A DNA stretch of 64,000 bases from positions 182,231 through 246,230 of the forward strand of contig NZ_CP048287.1 in the NCBI RefSeq assembly GCF_010365285.1, in the 5' to 3' direction. The stretch comes from Paenibacillus rhizovicinus (GTDB lineage: Bacteria; Bacillota; Bacilli; Paenibacillales; Paenibacillaceae). Positions 51,283-60,365 of this stretch are shown here, one piece after another. The position numbers were made by a program, and so were the translations under genes. How positions within the stretch are numbered: position 1 is the first letter of the stretch; the number at the start of each line of letters is the position of its first letter. The notes beneath the pieces were generated by a model that had not been told where the DNA came from, made no database searches, and saw only the letters and a program-made list of their open reading frames with translations.

Positions 51283-51831
51283 ATGGTTAAAGTCGATCGA
51301 AGAATAAAAAAAACCCAAGATGCCTTAAAAAATGCCGTACTAGAACTGATGGCTGAAAAGAGCTTTGACGACATTACGATTCAAGACCTGACTGACCGCG
51401 CCAACGTCAGTCGGGGCACGATTTACCTTCACTACCTGGATAAGTATGACCTGCTCGACAAGCTGATTGAATCGCATATAAACGAACTCGGGGAACGATG
51501 CAAGGCTGCAGCTGATCTGGATTTCGCAGACGGATCACTCATCTGGACCAAATATTTCGAAGAGAACTACCCCTTCTTCTCGATGATGTTGGCAAGTAAA
51601 GGAGCCCCTTACTTTCGCAGCCGGTTCCTCGATTTTTTGATTGATGAGTTTAAAGATGAAATAGACGTAACCAAAGGGAAAAACAAGGGGCTCAACGAGG
51701 ATATGCTTATCCGATTTGTGGCTTCTGCTTATGTAGGGGTGGTGGAATGGTGGTTTATGAATGAAAGACCAATTTCGCATCAAGCATTAGCAGAACAATT
51801 AGGGGATTTGTTGGAGAGGAATTGCGGTTGA
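51283..51831 (+). CDS. TetR-family transcriptional regulator
   Basis: The 182-residue protein has an N-terminal TetR helix-turn-helix (ITIQDLTDRANVSRGTIYLH) and an all-helical ligand domain. ATG 51283 follows CGAGGTG. It is transcribed away from the alcohol dehydrogenase operon and could control it or itself. The region between (50985-51282) holds the MerR-type promoter and no gene. Confidence 0.9.
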   Translation: MVKVDRRIKKTQDALKNAVLELMAEKSFDDITIQDLTDRANVSRGTIYLHYLDKYDLLDKLIESHINELGERCKAAADLDFADGSLIWTKYFEENYPFFSMMLASKGAPYFRSRFLDFLIDEFKDEIDVTKGKNKGLNEDMLIRFVASAYVGVVEWWFMNERPISHQALAEQLGDLLERNCG

Positions 51832-51883
51832 AATTATAATATTGATATCTCTAACTTAGGGGGTTGCTTAAAGATCATATAAA

Positions 51884-51913
51884 AAAGGTTCCGTTCATGT
51901 AAACGGAACCTTA
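51884..51913. terminator. bidirectional terminator
   Basis: AAGGTTCCGTT and AACGGAACCTT pair perfectly around CATGTA, between the convergent TetR and MerR genes; A- and T-rich flanks exist on both sides. Confidence 0.85.
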
Positions 51914-51923
51914 CCAGAGAAAA

Positions 51924-52316
51924 TTAATCATTCTTGTGTAATGTTTTTTCTTTCAACACAATCGTTTGTTCATAGCGAGCAATTTTATCATTGAGACGTA
52001 TGAAGGTGTTTGTCATTTCTTCGACTTTGACCGCAAGCCGGTCACGCTGCTCGATAAGTAGTTCTTTGCGGGTGACGAGCGTATCGTCTCCCTGTTGAAA
52101 AAGTGCCACATACTCGATCAATGCTTCGACTGGAAGCCCTGCACTCTGCCTCATACACTTAATGAAATCAACCCATTTGAGATCCTCCTCGGTATACTCC
52201 CGGTTGCCGCTTCTGTTTCGGTTAACGGGCGGAATTAATCCGATGCGTTCATAATAACGAAGCGTATCTTGGGATAACCCAAATCTCTCACTTACTTCCG
52301 CAATCGTCATCGCCAT
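51924..52316 (-). CDS. MerR-family regulator (AdhR/NmlR-like)
   Basis: ATG 52316 follows AAGGAGGGG; ATG 52340 lies upstream of that signal. The 130-residue protein has the MerR wing-helix (MTIAEVSERFGLSQDTLRYY, ERIGLIPP), and the DFIKCMR segment contains Cys54. AdhR uses a cysteine in this region to sense reactive aldehydes. The C-terminal coiled coil dimerises. It probably activates the aldo/keto reductase gene just upstream (52360) and the alcohol dehydrogenase operon, both with the same dyad promoter. Confidence 0.85.
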   Translation of the reverse strand: MAMTIAEVSERFGLSQDTLRYYERIGLIPPVNRNRSGNREYTEEDLKWVDFIKCMRQSAGLPVEALIEYVALFQQGDDTLVTRKELLIEQRDRLAVKVEEMTNTFIRLNDKIARYEQTIVLKEKTLHKND

Positions 52317-52359
52317 ACCGCCGTTCCCCTCCTTATCCATGTCTATACATCGTTCAAGG

Positions 52360-53352
52360 TCATGAACGTGCTTTTATAGCACCCACGACAGGATGTGGCA
52401 CATAAGGTTCTTCAAGTGATGCGATTTCTTCCGTAGTCAGCTTGACGGATAGTGCTGGTACCGCTTCTTCAAGCTGAGACAAACCCGTCACGCCGATGAT
52501 CGGTGATGTAACGATCTCCTTCTGCAACATCCAAGCGAGCGCGACCTGAACGCGAGGAACACCGTGCAGAGCAGCGATGGACGCAACACGTTCCGCGATC
52601 GGCCGATCGGCCGTCATCATCGCATCATACTTCCATTTCTGCGCCTGATCGGTTTCGGATCGGGCAGTACTTTCTACTGGGTCGCGTAATAATCTTCCGG
52701 ATGCCAGCGGGCTGTAAGGAATCACACCGATCTTCTCTTCTTTGCAAAGCGGGAGCATCTCCCGTTCTTCTTCGCGGTACTGAAGGTTATAATGGTTTTG
52801 CATCGAGATGAACCGGGTCCAGCCATGTAGATCTGCAACATGCAGAGCTTTGAGGAACTGCCAAGCGAACATCGCGGAAGCGCCTATGTATCTTGCTTTC
52901 CCTGCCTTAACGACATCATGCAAAGCTTCCATCGTTTCTTCGATGGGCGTGTCATAGTCCCAGCGGTGAATTTGGTACAGATCCACATAGTCGGTTCCAA
53001 GTCGCTTCAGGCTTTTATCAATTTCGCTTAAGATGGCCTTACGAGATAGGCCTGCGCCGTTAGGTCCATCTTGCATGCGGAAATGAACCTTTGTTGCAAT
53101 GACAACCTCATCCCGATTCGCGTAGTCCTTTAAAGCCCGGCCTACGATTTCCTCACTCGCACCAGTCGAATACACATTTGCCGTATCGAAAAAATTGATG
53201 CCATGATCAAGGGCCCTCCTGATGATCGGACGGCTGTGTTCCTCGTCTAGAATCCATGGATGCGTCCATCGGCTTACATCGCCGAAGCTCATACAGCCAA
53301 GACAAAGCCTGGATACGTCCAAGCCGGTATTCCCCAATTTCACGTACTCCAT
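52360..53352 (-). CDS. aldo/keto reductase, paralogue of the 47.2-kb gene
   Basis: ATG 53352 follows AGAAAGGA. The 330-residue protein has FFDTANVYSTGASEE, IATKVHFRM, DLYQIHRWD and VALAWMLQKEIVTSPIIGVT, and is closely similar to the 47.2-kb gene over its whole length. It should be an NADPH-dependent aldehyde or ketone reductase. The promoter has the MerR-type 19-base spacer, and the regulator gene follows 43 bases downstream in the same transcript, so the regulator is likely autoregulated. Confidence 0.9.
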   Translation of the reverse strand: MEYVKLGNTGLDVSRLCLGCMSFGDVSRWTHPWILDEEHSRPIIRRALDHGINFFDTANVYSTGASEEIVGRALKDYANRDEVVIATKVHFRMQDGPNGAGLSRKAILSEIDKSLKRLGTDYVDLYQIHRWDYDTPIEETMEALHDVVKAGKARYIGASAMFAWQFLKALHVADLHGWTRFISMQNHYNLQYREEEREMLPLCKEEKIGVIPYSPLASGRLLRDPVESTARSETDQAQKWKYDAMMTADRPIAERVASIAALHGVPRVQVALAWMLQKEIVTSPIIGVTGLSQLEEAVPALSVKLTTEEIASLEEPYVPHPVVGAIKARS

Positions 53353-53395
53353 ATCATCATTCCTTTCTCAAATGGGTGCCCATACATACCGCGAT

Positions 53396-53426
53396 ATTAT
53401 CCCATATGGAGTTAACTCCAAGTCAA
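53396..53426 (-). promoter_or_regulatory. MerR-type promoter of the AKR-merR transcript
   Basis: On the minus strand TTGACT (53426-53421), a 19-base spacer with GGAGTTAACTCC, then GATAAT (53401-53396). Confidence 0.8.
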
Positions 53427-53643
53427 GCATATGCGTGGAATAAATTATATGGGCCGGTCTTGTCATACATCTACGCGGCGGCATGCAGCCCGCAAATCAA
53501 ATTCACGATTCGCCTGGCGACGACGATCCAACTATGGTCGGTATGAAAAGCCTATTCAGGGACATGAAAATGTGAAAAATCTACGTATCAGCCAGCGCCC
53601 CGTCACTCTACAGATCAGCAAAATAAGTGCATTCCTAATGTTA

Positions 53644-53673
53644 AAGGAGACCATAATAAACCATGGTCTCCTT
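53644..53673. terminator. terminator after the TniQ-like gene
   Basis: AAGGAGACCA and TGGTCTCCTT pair fully around TAATAAACCA-type loop sequence. It overlaps the stop region of the minus-strand TniQ gene. Confidence 0.75.
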
Positions 53674-55149
53674 CTAAACAGAATGGAATGGGCACCGATA
53701 TTCTTTATTTTTGTTGGGGTTCTCATCTTCCCACATATGGAGTTCTATTTGATCACCTTTTTGTGAAAATGCGAATAGCGGCATACCTTCATATTTGAAT
53801 TGATTTCTAAAGTAAAAATAAACGTGTCCTTTTTTCTTATATCTTTTTTTATCAGCGAACTCAAGCCAATTATAGAAGTGGTTCATCAGTAGCCTGTATA
53901 AAAAATGATTAATAAGCCATATTGTCGCTGTCAAACTTTTATATCGTCTATTTCCGTCATTATATTTTAAGCTACCATCCCATGCGAGTCTGAGATTGGT
54001 AAATACTGAGACGTCAATGTTAGATATCGTATCGATACCAGTATTCTCAGTCGATCTGCGTTTACGATAGTAATTCGTAGCAATGTCCGAATGGTATCTT
54101 AGTCCCTCTATACATACTCTCCAATTCAAATAAGCATAAGCGTAGGGGCAAATAATTTTGTAATTCTCACGTAACAACTCTTTAAGGCATTTTTCGTGGC
54201 CTTTCAAAATAGTTTTTCGAATCCGGTTACACAACGCATTATAGGTGGCAACTGTGCTCTTATATATTTCATTAGCAATTTTATTATCTATTCCTTCCGT
54301 CGTCCACAGATCACCGTCATAGTATGCCTTTCTATATTCTTCTTGTCTGTTGCCTTGTTGAAGTAAATTTTCATTAGAAACAATTACTTTATGCTCAATC
54401 TTTTCGGTTTTTAATAAGGTCGGATCTAAACGACTTAAATAAGCCTCAAGGAATCTTGGATGTTCCTCTACATCGTTGTAGTGAACAAATTCCATCTCTT
54501 TTAACGTGGTTATATCGTTCTCGCTTAGTTGTAATAATTTCTGTAATGGCTGAAAAACAATGTTCGGCTTATGATTTCTCCAAACAATATGATAGTCTGG
54601 CTTATTAAAAAGTTCAGTTCCACACTGACAACGAAAAGCACTAAAAGGATCATTAATCATATATTTAAAAGACTTCTTACACGTCGGACATGAATTGTAT
54701 AATTTGGCATGCGGATGAAACGGACAACTGTGAATGAACTTAAGTTGATGGAAAATACTATGGTAACCACTTCGCATACAATAGCGGCAATAAGCTAAAT
54801 CACTCCGTAATAGCTCTTCTATGAGAACCCTCTTTTGAACAAAGTCAAGGATCTCGCTGGTATGTGCTTTAACAGGAACCTTTAATATTTTTAAGATTAT
54901 ATCTTCACTTAATCGTCCCATGGTATGGACGTTAGCATTGACATAAAATAGTGATAAATGCTTTACAGATCGAAGTTCATCGGTTCCAAATGTTCTGAGA
55001 AATTCTTTGGATGTTATGTTGTTCGCGTATTTAAATTTCTCAAACACTCCCCATGGTGATTCGTATTCCTTCACCCATAAAGGATTCCAGGTATAGTTGG
55101 TTTCCTGATTGGCCGGTCCAGGTAGCAGAATGATGTTAGCAGCTTTCAT
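53674..55149 (-). CDS. TniQ/TnsD-like target-selection protein
   Basis: The 491-residue protein has a TniQ-type zinc module: YCRYCMRSGYHSIFHQL, then CPFHPHAKLYNSCPTCKK and FRCQCG (about residues 120-180). TniQ/TnsD proteins select the insertion site of Tn7-like transposons, with TnsC. The frame is intact, unlike tnsA, tnsB and tnsC upstream. It overlaps tnsC by four bases. The C-terminal half, which would read the target, matches no known attachment-site-binding protein I can name. Confidence 0.75.
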   Translation of the reverse strand: MKAANIILLPGPANQETNYTWNPLWVKEYESPWGVFEKFKYANNITSKEFLRTFGTDELRSVKHLSLFYVNANVHTMGRLSEDIILKILKVPVKAHTSEILDFVQKRVLIEELLRSDLAYCRYCMRSGYHSIFHQLKFIHSCPFHPHAKLYNSCPTCKKSFKYMINDPFSAFRCQCGTELFNKPDYHIVWRNHKPNIVFQPLQKLLQLSENDITTLKEMEFVHYNDVEEHPRFLEAYLSRLDPTLLKTEKIEHKVIVSNENLLQQGNRQEEYRKAYYDGDLWTTEGIDNKIANEIYKSTVATYNALCNRIRKTILKGHEKCLKELLRENYKIICPYAYAYLNWRVCIEGLRYHSDIATNYYRKRRSTENTGIDTISNIDVSVFTNLRLAWDGSLKYNDGNRRYKSLTATIWLINHFLYRLLMNHFYNWLEFADKKRYKKKGHVYFYFRNQFKYEGMPLFAFSQKGDQIELHMWEDENPNKNKEYRCPFHSV

Positions 55150-56149
55150 TCCTCTACACCTTGATTTACTTCGGCCTTAATATAACCAGAGTTTTTTATT
55201 GCATTGTTCCATTGTAGCCTATTGATTTGATTTAGATCTTCTCCATTTCTACCATAACGCCTAAGCACATAATCCACGGTTAATGTGAAGTATTGCATTG
55301 GAATTTCCGCTTTTTGAAATAACCCAGCCTCGGTTCGTGCTGAGCAAAAGCAATCGAACAGATCTGCAGCGCAATCTTCCAACCGAAATCCACGAGCAAA
55401 GGCATCAGGTAAGAAGTAACGTGTGAATGACCATCCGCTCCCTTCAGGATAATCAGAATATTGATCATATCCAGCCAGGCAAGTTTGAGCATCATCAACA
55501 TTCTTGACTCCTGAAAAACGATAATCATCAATCATAAAACGACCAATTAGTTGGAATTTTTTTGCTTGTTGAAAGGCGCTTCTTTGATGAATTAATTCCT
55601 TTTGCCCTACTAAAATTACCGTGAGACTGATACCCAAACTATCGAGTTCGTTATTGATATCCATTAACCAGCCGTACTGGATATCCGCTAATCTTTGTGC
55701 ATCGTCTAAGAAAAAAACCAATCTGTGCTGTCCTGATGACTCTACATTTTCTTTTAAATATTTTGTTAGCCTCTCGCGCTTCTGGGAGGCTTTCCCCGAA
55801 GAAGGATATGCATGATTGATGTCCTTCAATATATCTTCAAAAAACACATTCTCGTTAATCACTTTGTATTGCCTGCATTTTAAGCTATAGACAGGAATCC
55901 TCTGATCAAATTCAGCAGGTAAGACATGCATTAAGTATTTAATAGCTCTTGTTTTTCCAAGGCGAGGCCGGCCATAAACGATCCCTCCAGGAACACGGTT
56001 GTCTACCCATCTAACGATGGTCTCTTTTAATGACTCGATTTGATTGGTTTGAAGCAAGTAACGTCCAGTTTCAATCGGATGTGTTTTGGGTGGACAAATG
56101 GCCGGCCATCCACGGTTAATGTTTCTGCATCAGAACTAGAAAAACCCAT
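55146..56149 (-). pseudogene. TnsC/TniB-like AAA ATPase with an N-terminal frameshift
   Basis: The 303-residue open frame (from 56057) has Walker A GRPRLGKT and Walker B LVFFLDDAQR, as in TnsC/TniB. The natural start is ATG 56149 after AAGGAGG, but that frame ends early; the pieces VDGRPFVHPK and THPIETGRYLLQTNQIESL join only after a one-base shift near 56080. The ATPase core is intact and could be made from ATG 56057, without the first 30 residues. TnsC links target choice to the transposase. Confidence 0.7.
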
Positions 56150-56162
56150 TTTGAACGCCTCC

Positions 56163-58090
56163 TTAAAAGGTGATGGTCTTCAAGTTCTTATTGATACGCG
56201 TGATAGGTCGTGTTCTTGTTGCATCATCTTCTGATAAAACTTCATCAAGAGATGCGGAGGATTTTGAATCTTCTTCCTTAGTGCTCGATTTTTGACTTCT
56301 TCGTCTCTCTTCTGCGAGTTTGTTACGACTTGCCCTATTATTTACTGCGTGCGATTCAAGATAGCGATGATAACAATCTATAGGATTGTCTTCGGAAGTG
56401 AAAAATAATAGTTTGCGCTTTCGAAGTCTGTTGATTTCTTTACGCGTTTTGAGCGAATGGGGAACGATCCCCCACTTTCCAGTTGCCGTAAGTGCTCCAA
56501 ACTCACTGCCATCCGGAAGAAATGCCTGGAGAACCCTTAGGTCATCTACATTTACAAGAATAGTTAGGGTTGTATCAATGAGATCAGGACTGCGTGAGAG
56601 AACCTCATTTCTATAATCTACACCTTCATAATGGATGAATGGACGACGTCCTCTTTTAAGTTACCGTTGACTTTGCGGGGTACTTTCATCGACAGGAAAA
56701 CCACCTCCGCCCTTTGCTCTTCAGGCATTACCCGAGGAATAAGTCCACGTTCGATTCTTTGTTTTAACACTTCAAGAGGTGTAAAGTTGTTTATCCCCTC
56801 ATTAACAGTTCCGTTATAGTCCGATATTAGTACATCTGTCAGCTCTTCTAGATGCTCAAATGAAATCGAATATTTGACAGCCTTTTTCTCGGCATCGCTT
56901 CTCCTTGGATCTTGTGGATTGCTGCCGGTCGTATTTATCATACGGTGATACCCGCATTCTTCTAACACACCAAAAAATCTTTCGATGTATCCCCTGCGAA
57001 CCGGTACTGCAACAGGTCCAGCATTTGTTGAACAACCTATTATTTGTTCTAGGCGATCGGATACGAAATTTGATAAATTAGCTTTGCCATTGTCGTACAA
57101 CATCTCATCCCACAGTGCCCATTGCATTTCAGGGATGCAATCACTCGGAAAGCCGCCCCGTTCATTGTAGCTTAAGCCAGGAATCGTAAGGGCCCTCTTC
57201 TCCCTCGGTACCACCGCGTTACGAATGCATTGCACTACATCATTACCTGAAAATTCCCGATTGGTACTCAGATGGTATCCAATGACCGCTACTGGCAACA
57301 TCTAAAATGACAAGCAACCAAAGACGCTCAAGAACCCTTGTTATTTCATCTCCTTCAGGTGTCCGGAATGTAATTGAAAACATACCATCGATCCGATGGC
57401 CGTCGAATTGCACTCTTTCTAATGGACGGAGAATCGATAGATTGTGTTCTCTACCTATCCCCGTAGTTGTTGCGAGGGTAGCTGCCGCGTCTCCGTATCG
57501 ACTAGCTGCTTTTGAAAAATGTCTATTATTTAGTTTATGAAGATAACGCTCTAATGAACGTTTGGCCAATGTTTCGGTAGTAAATGGGTACTGATTTTCA
57601 GTTAATCCAATTGCTCTACACTCATCCAAAAACTTTTTGTGGATATATTTTGCCTTCATTTTCGGGTCCGAGAACTGCTGCTTGTTAGTTTGGAAATGAT
57701 GTTTTTCAATTAATTCAGCAAGTTGGGGAAATGTATCAAGAAGTTCGGTGAACCTCCCTGAGTGAGAGTTGTTCTCTTTCGATTTTCTTGTGTAGCCTTT
57801 AATCTTTTATTCGGTATCAACGCACGAAAGCCTAAAATCACGCCATTCTCGTCTCGGTTGTCGATGCAACGTAACACCAGCCGTCGTAGTGATTCAAAGT
57901 CAATCCCTGTTTCATACCTGATTTCTTTAATTGGTTGATTACCTAAGTACATTTCAACTGCTTTTTTTCTCTTTAAGTAAGTAGCCTTATCCTTGTCACT
58001 TAGATTATCAGTCAAAACGATTGGCCAGTTTTTAACATCCAGATCCTCAGGTACGTATTTCTCACTTTCAATGATCTTACGTCTCGCCAT
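56163..58090 (-). pseudogene. TnsB-like DDE transposase with several frameshifts
   Basis: Four frames join into one protein of about 640 residues. The first starts at ATG 58090 (MARRKIIESEK) after GGAGG. A shift lies near 57770 before NNSHSGRFTELLDTFPQL. A second lies near 57290, where LLVILDVA continues as AVIGYHLSTNREFSGNDV in the integrase core. A third is at about 56660, before GRRPFIHYEGVDYRNEV. The core has QFDGHRID (first D), LWDEMLYDNGKANLS (second D), and PVRRGYIERFF (E). The transposase is therefore inactive. The end of the last frame is at 56163. Confidence 0.75.
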
Positions 58091-58831
58091 GTAACCACAC
58101 CTCCAGAGATGGGCCAATTAAACATTCTTCAATGTTGGCATCTAAATGTCCGCTGTAGATCAGGTTACAAATTGACTCTAAAATTCGTTGAGGTTTTAAA
58201 CTGTGTAAATCACGCTGAATTTCTCCGATGGTTAGTCTGCGATTTCGTACTAAACGGGTAATTTGAAATTGGTCGAGCTCTATAGGAACCAATCGATTCC
58301 GTGTATAAGAAATAATTTGTTTGAGGTTGGACAAAAGTAAGGCATTAGATCGGATCTTTGTATCCGTCATGATTTCATATGGTTTATTGTTAAGGAGACA
58401 CCAATCTTCTTGTGCTCCTGTTTGTCTTATGGTTTTAATTGACTTAGGGTTCCTTGAATCGAAATCCACTCATATTTCACTTCAATGAATTTTTCCGTTC
58501 CATCTGAGTATAAAACCCACATATCAAAAACAGACTCTACAATCTCACTTTATGGGTATGCTTATTCTTAGTGGCTGCTCACAAAAAGAAACAATATTGG
58601 GGTTGGATTCGACTAAAATCCAATGGTCGTATTCCAAATCACTAAAAACTCAACTCTTCGTTTAATCTTGCGACTGGTTGCCTTCCAGTAGTTACTGCCG
58701 TATTTTGTGTTCCTCGGCATTTTTACCGGTGTGTACATCCGTATCACCCTATATTTTGAACGATAATTGCGACTTTTCAGATAATCAAGCGATTCGACAA
58801 AGGTTCTTATGAAACCCATGATTTGACGCAA
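58077..58831 (-). pseudogene. TnsA-like endonuclease with frameshifts
   Basis: Pieces in three frames give a TnsA-type protein: KRRVEFL, then SDLEYDHWILVESNPNIVSF (catalytic Glu), EQPLRISIPI, DMWVLYSDGTEKFIEVKYE (Asp, then E-V-K), and the C-terminal region from TIRQTGAQEDWCLLN to the stop at 58077. Shifts lie near 58630, 58550 and 58470. TnsA cuts the 5' strands during cut-and-paste Tn7 transposition. It overlaps the tnsB start. Confidence 0.7.
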
Positions 58832-58835
58832 AACA

Positions 58836-58860
58836 AAAGGCCGCCTTTCGGCGACCCTTC
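58836..58860 (-). terminator. terminator of the XRE gene (minus strand)
   Basis: GGCCGCC and GGCGACC (one mismatch) form a stem with a TTTC loop, followed on the minus strand by TTTTGTTTTG. Confidence 0.65.
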
Positions 58861-58953
58861 TTTGAAACTTATTCGAATATCTCTTTATAAATATTAATCA
58901 TCTTGCGTATATTCTGGCTTTTTGCTTCATAAGTTTTGAAATAAAAATGTGGA

Positions 58954-59202
58954 TCAGTTTAGTTTTATCCGTATCTTTCTCAATAGGATTATCACCGAAA
59001 TAAAAAACTCTGAGGGGCTTACTTCCAGGGCACGGATCAACTTATCGAGAGTGTCCACAGAGATATTTCGGTCTCCCCGTTCGACCCCACCGATATATGT
59101 ACTTTGTAACTGAGCGCGTTCACCAAGTTGTTCTTGTGTTAAGCCGCGTGACTTTCTAATTTGCCGGATTCGAGCTCCTATAAGCTCTGCGAGTTCCGCC
59201 AC
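58954..59202 (-). CDS. XRE-family helix-turn-helix regulator
   Basis: The 82-residue protein is a single HTH_3 domain (IRQIRKSRGLTQEQLGERAQ, STYIGGVERGDRNISVDTL) with a short hydrophobic tail. It starts at ATG 59202 on the minus strand after AAGGTGGTG. It lies divergently from the DndB-like remnant at 59339 and could control it, and perhaps the neighbouring defence genes. A TATACTATAAAT-like stretch at 59255 is a candidate promoter. Confidence 0.85.
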   Translation of the reverse strand: MAELAELIGARIRQIRKSRGLTQEQLGERAQLQSTYIGGVERGDRNISVDTLDKLIRALEVSPSEFFISVIILLRKIRIKLN

Positions 59203-59338
59203 TCATACCACCACCTTAAATAAGCGTAAGTAGGTAAGCAGTATGAAGACAGACCATTATACTATAAATACCATTGTAAAAAGAACTTATAAGTTTTATA
59301 TTGGGATCAATGAAAATTCATCATGGAGTGACTAACAC

Positions 59339-60332
59339 ATGGATCAAACCATACCCCAACAAGTTGTTATAGAAAATGTCATTCAAAGCAAAATGCGTGG
59401 TAAAGTTATTTATCAAAGCAATGTACCTGCATCTATAGCATTGAACCTTACCTTTGTAAAACCGTATGATAATGAATCCGGAAAAGGATATCAACGGCCA
59501 GTGGATCCTAAGCGATGTCACGATTTTGCTTTGTACTTGTCTAAAGGTGATGATGCTCTTTTTACACCGGTATTATTAAATGCTTGTTCGAATTGGGAGT
59601 TCGTTGCTTATGATAAGCAGCGTCCTAACTTTGGCCGGTTGTTTTGTAAGGGAAAGGCATCTCTGATGGACGGACAACATCGCCTTGGGGGTATTAAGCG
59701 GTATATCCAAGAAACGAATGCTGATATCATGGTTCCTTTTTAGCGTTTCATTCCCTGGACGAAGATGAAGAAATTCGGCTGTTCGATACGATTAACACCA
59801 AAGCAAAAGGGATTGGATCTTCCCTTAGTAAATACCTGAGGCGTGATTCTGATGAATTGAGTTGGGTTGCTACCGAGCTGCTTGTTCGTAAAGATAGCCC
59901 TTTTTACAATATTGGCAGCATTATCGGGAAAAGAGCAAAAGGTCGTCATATAACTTTGCAAAATCTCTATCGAACCCTCCATTTCTTATTTAAGAAGGAC
60001 GACGTCGCATTGCTAACAAAGAAGAGAAGCTCAATATATCTTTGTTTTACTTTAACACCATAAAGGATACATTTTCCTATGAATGGCTTGATTATGGCGG
60101 TCACAGGCTCACTCACATCGTATGTCTTGATGCATTATCAATAGCTGCAGGTTCGATCCTTAATCATTTTTTCTCAAATGAGCAAAAGACCAAGGATTAT
60201 TCTTCTTTTGCTCAATCGATTCAGAAACTTAGGAAGGTAGACTGGTCTACTACGGGTCATCTTCGATATTTAAAAGGTTTATCTGGGTCAAAGACACTTG
60301 CCAGTGAACTATCTGGATTAATGATTAACTAA
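59339..60332 (+). pseudogene. DGQHR-domain (DndB-like) gene with two frameshifts
   Basis: The first frame (59339-59743) contains KGKASLMDGQHRLGGIKRYI, the DGQHR motif of the DndB/DbpB family, which occurs in phosphorothioate modification and related systems. The sequence continues in a second frame (FHSLDEDEEIRLFDTINTKA) after a shift near 59740, and in a third (NKEEKLNISLFYFNTIKD onwards) after a shift near 60005, ending at 60332. Each piece reads as good protein, so the ancestral protein was about 330 residues. No complete dnd gene set is present. Confidence 0.75.
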
Positions 60333-60362
60333 AAAAGGACCCTATATGGGTTCCTTTTTTTT
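60331..60362. terminator. bidirectional terminator between convergent genes
   Basis: AAAAAAGGACCC and GGGTTCCTTTTTT pair with one bulged T around TATAT. Confidence 0.8.
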
Positions 60363-60365
60363 CGC

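Noticed and set aside
58831..59340. Right end of the Tn7-like transposon
   Set aside because: No repeats or inverted copy of the 39-kb motif were found between tnsA and the DndB-like remnant, so the boundary cannot be called.
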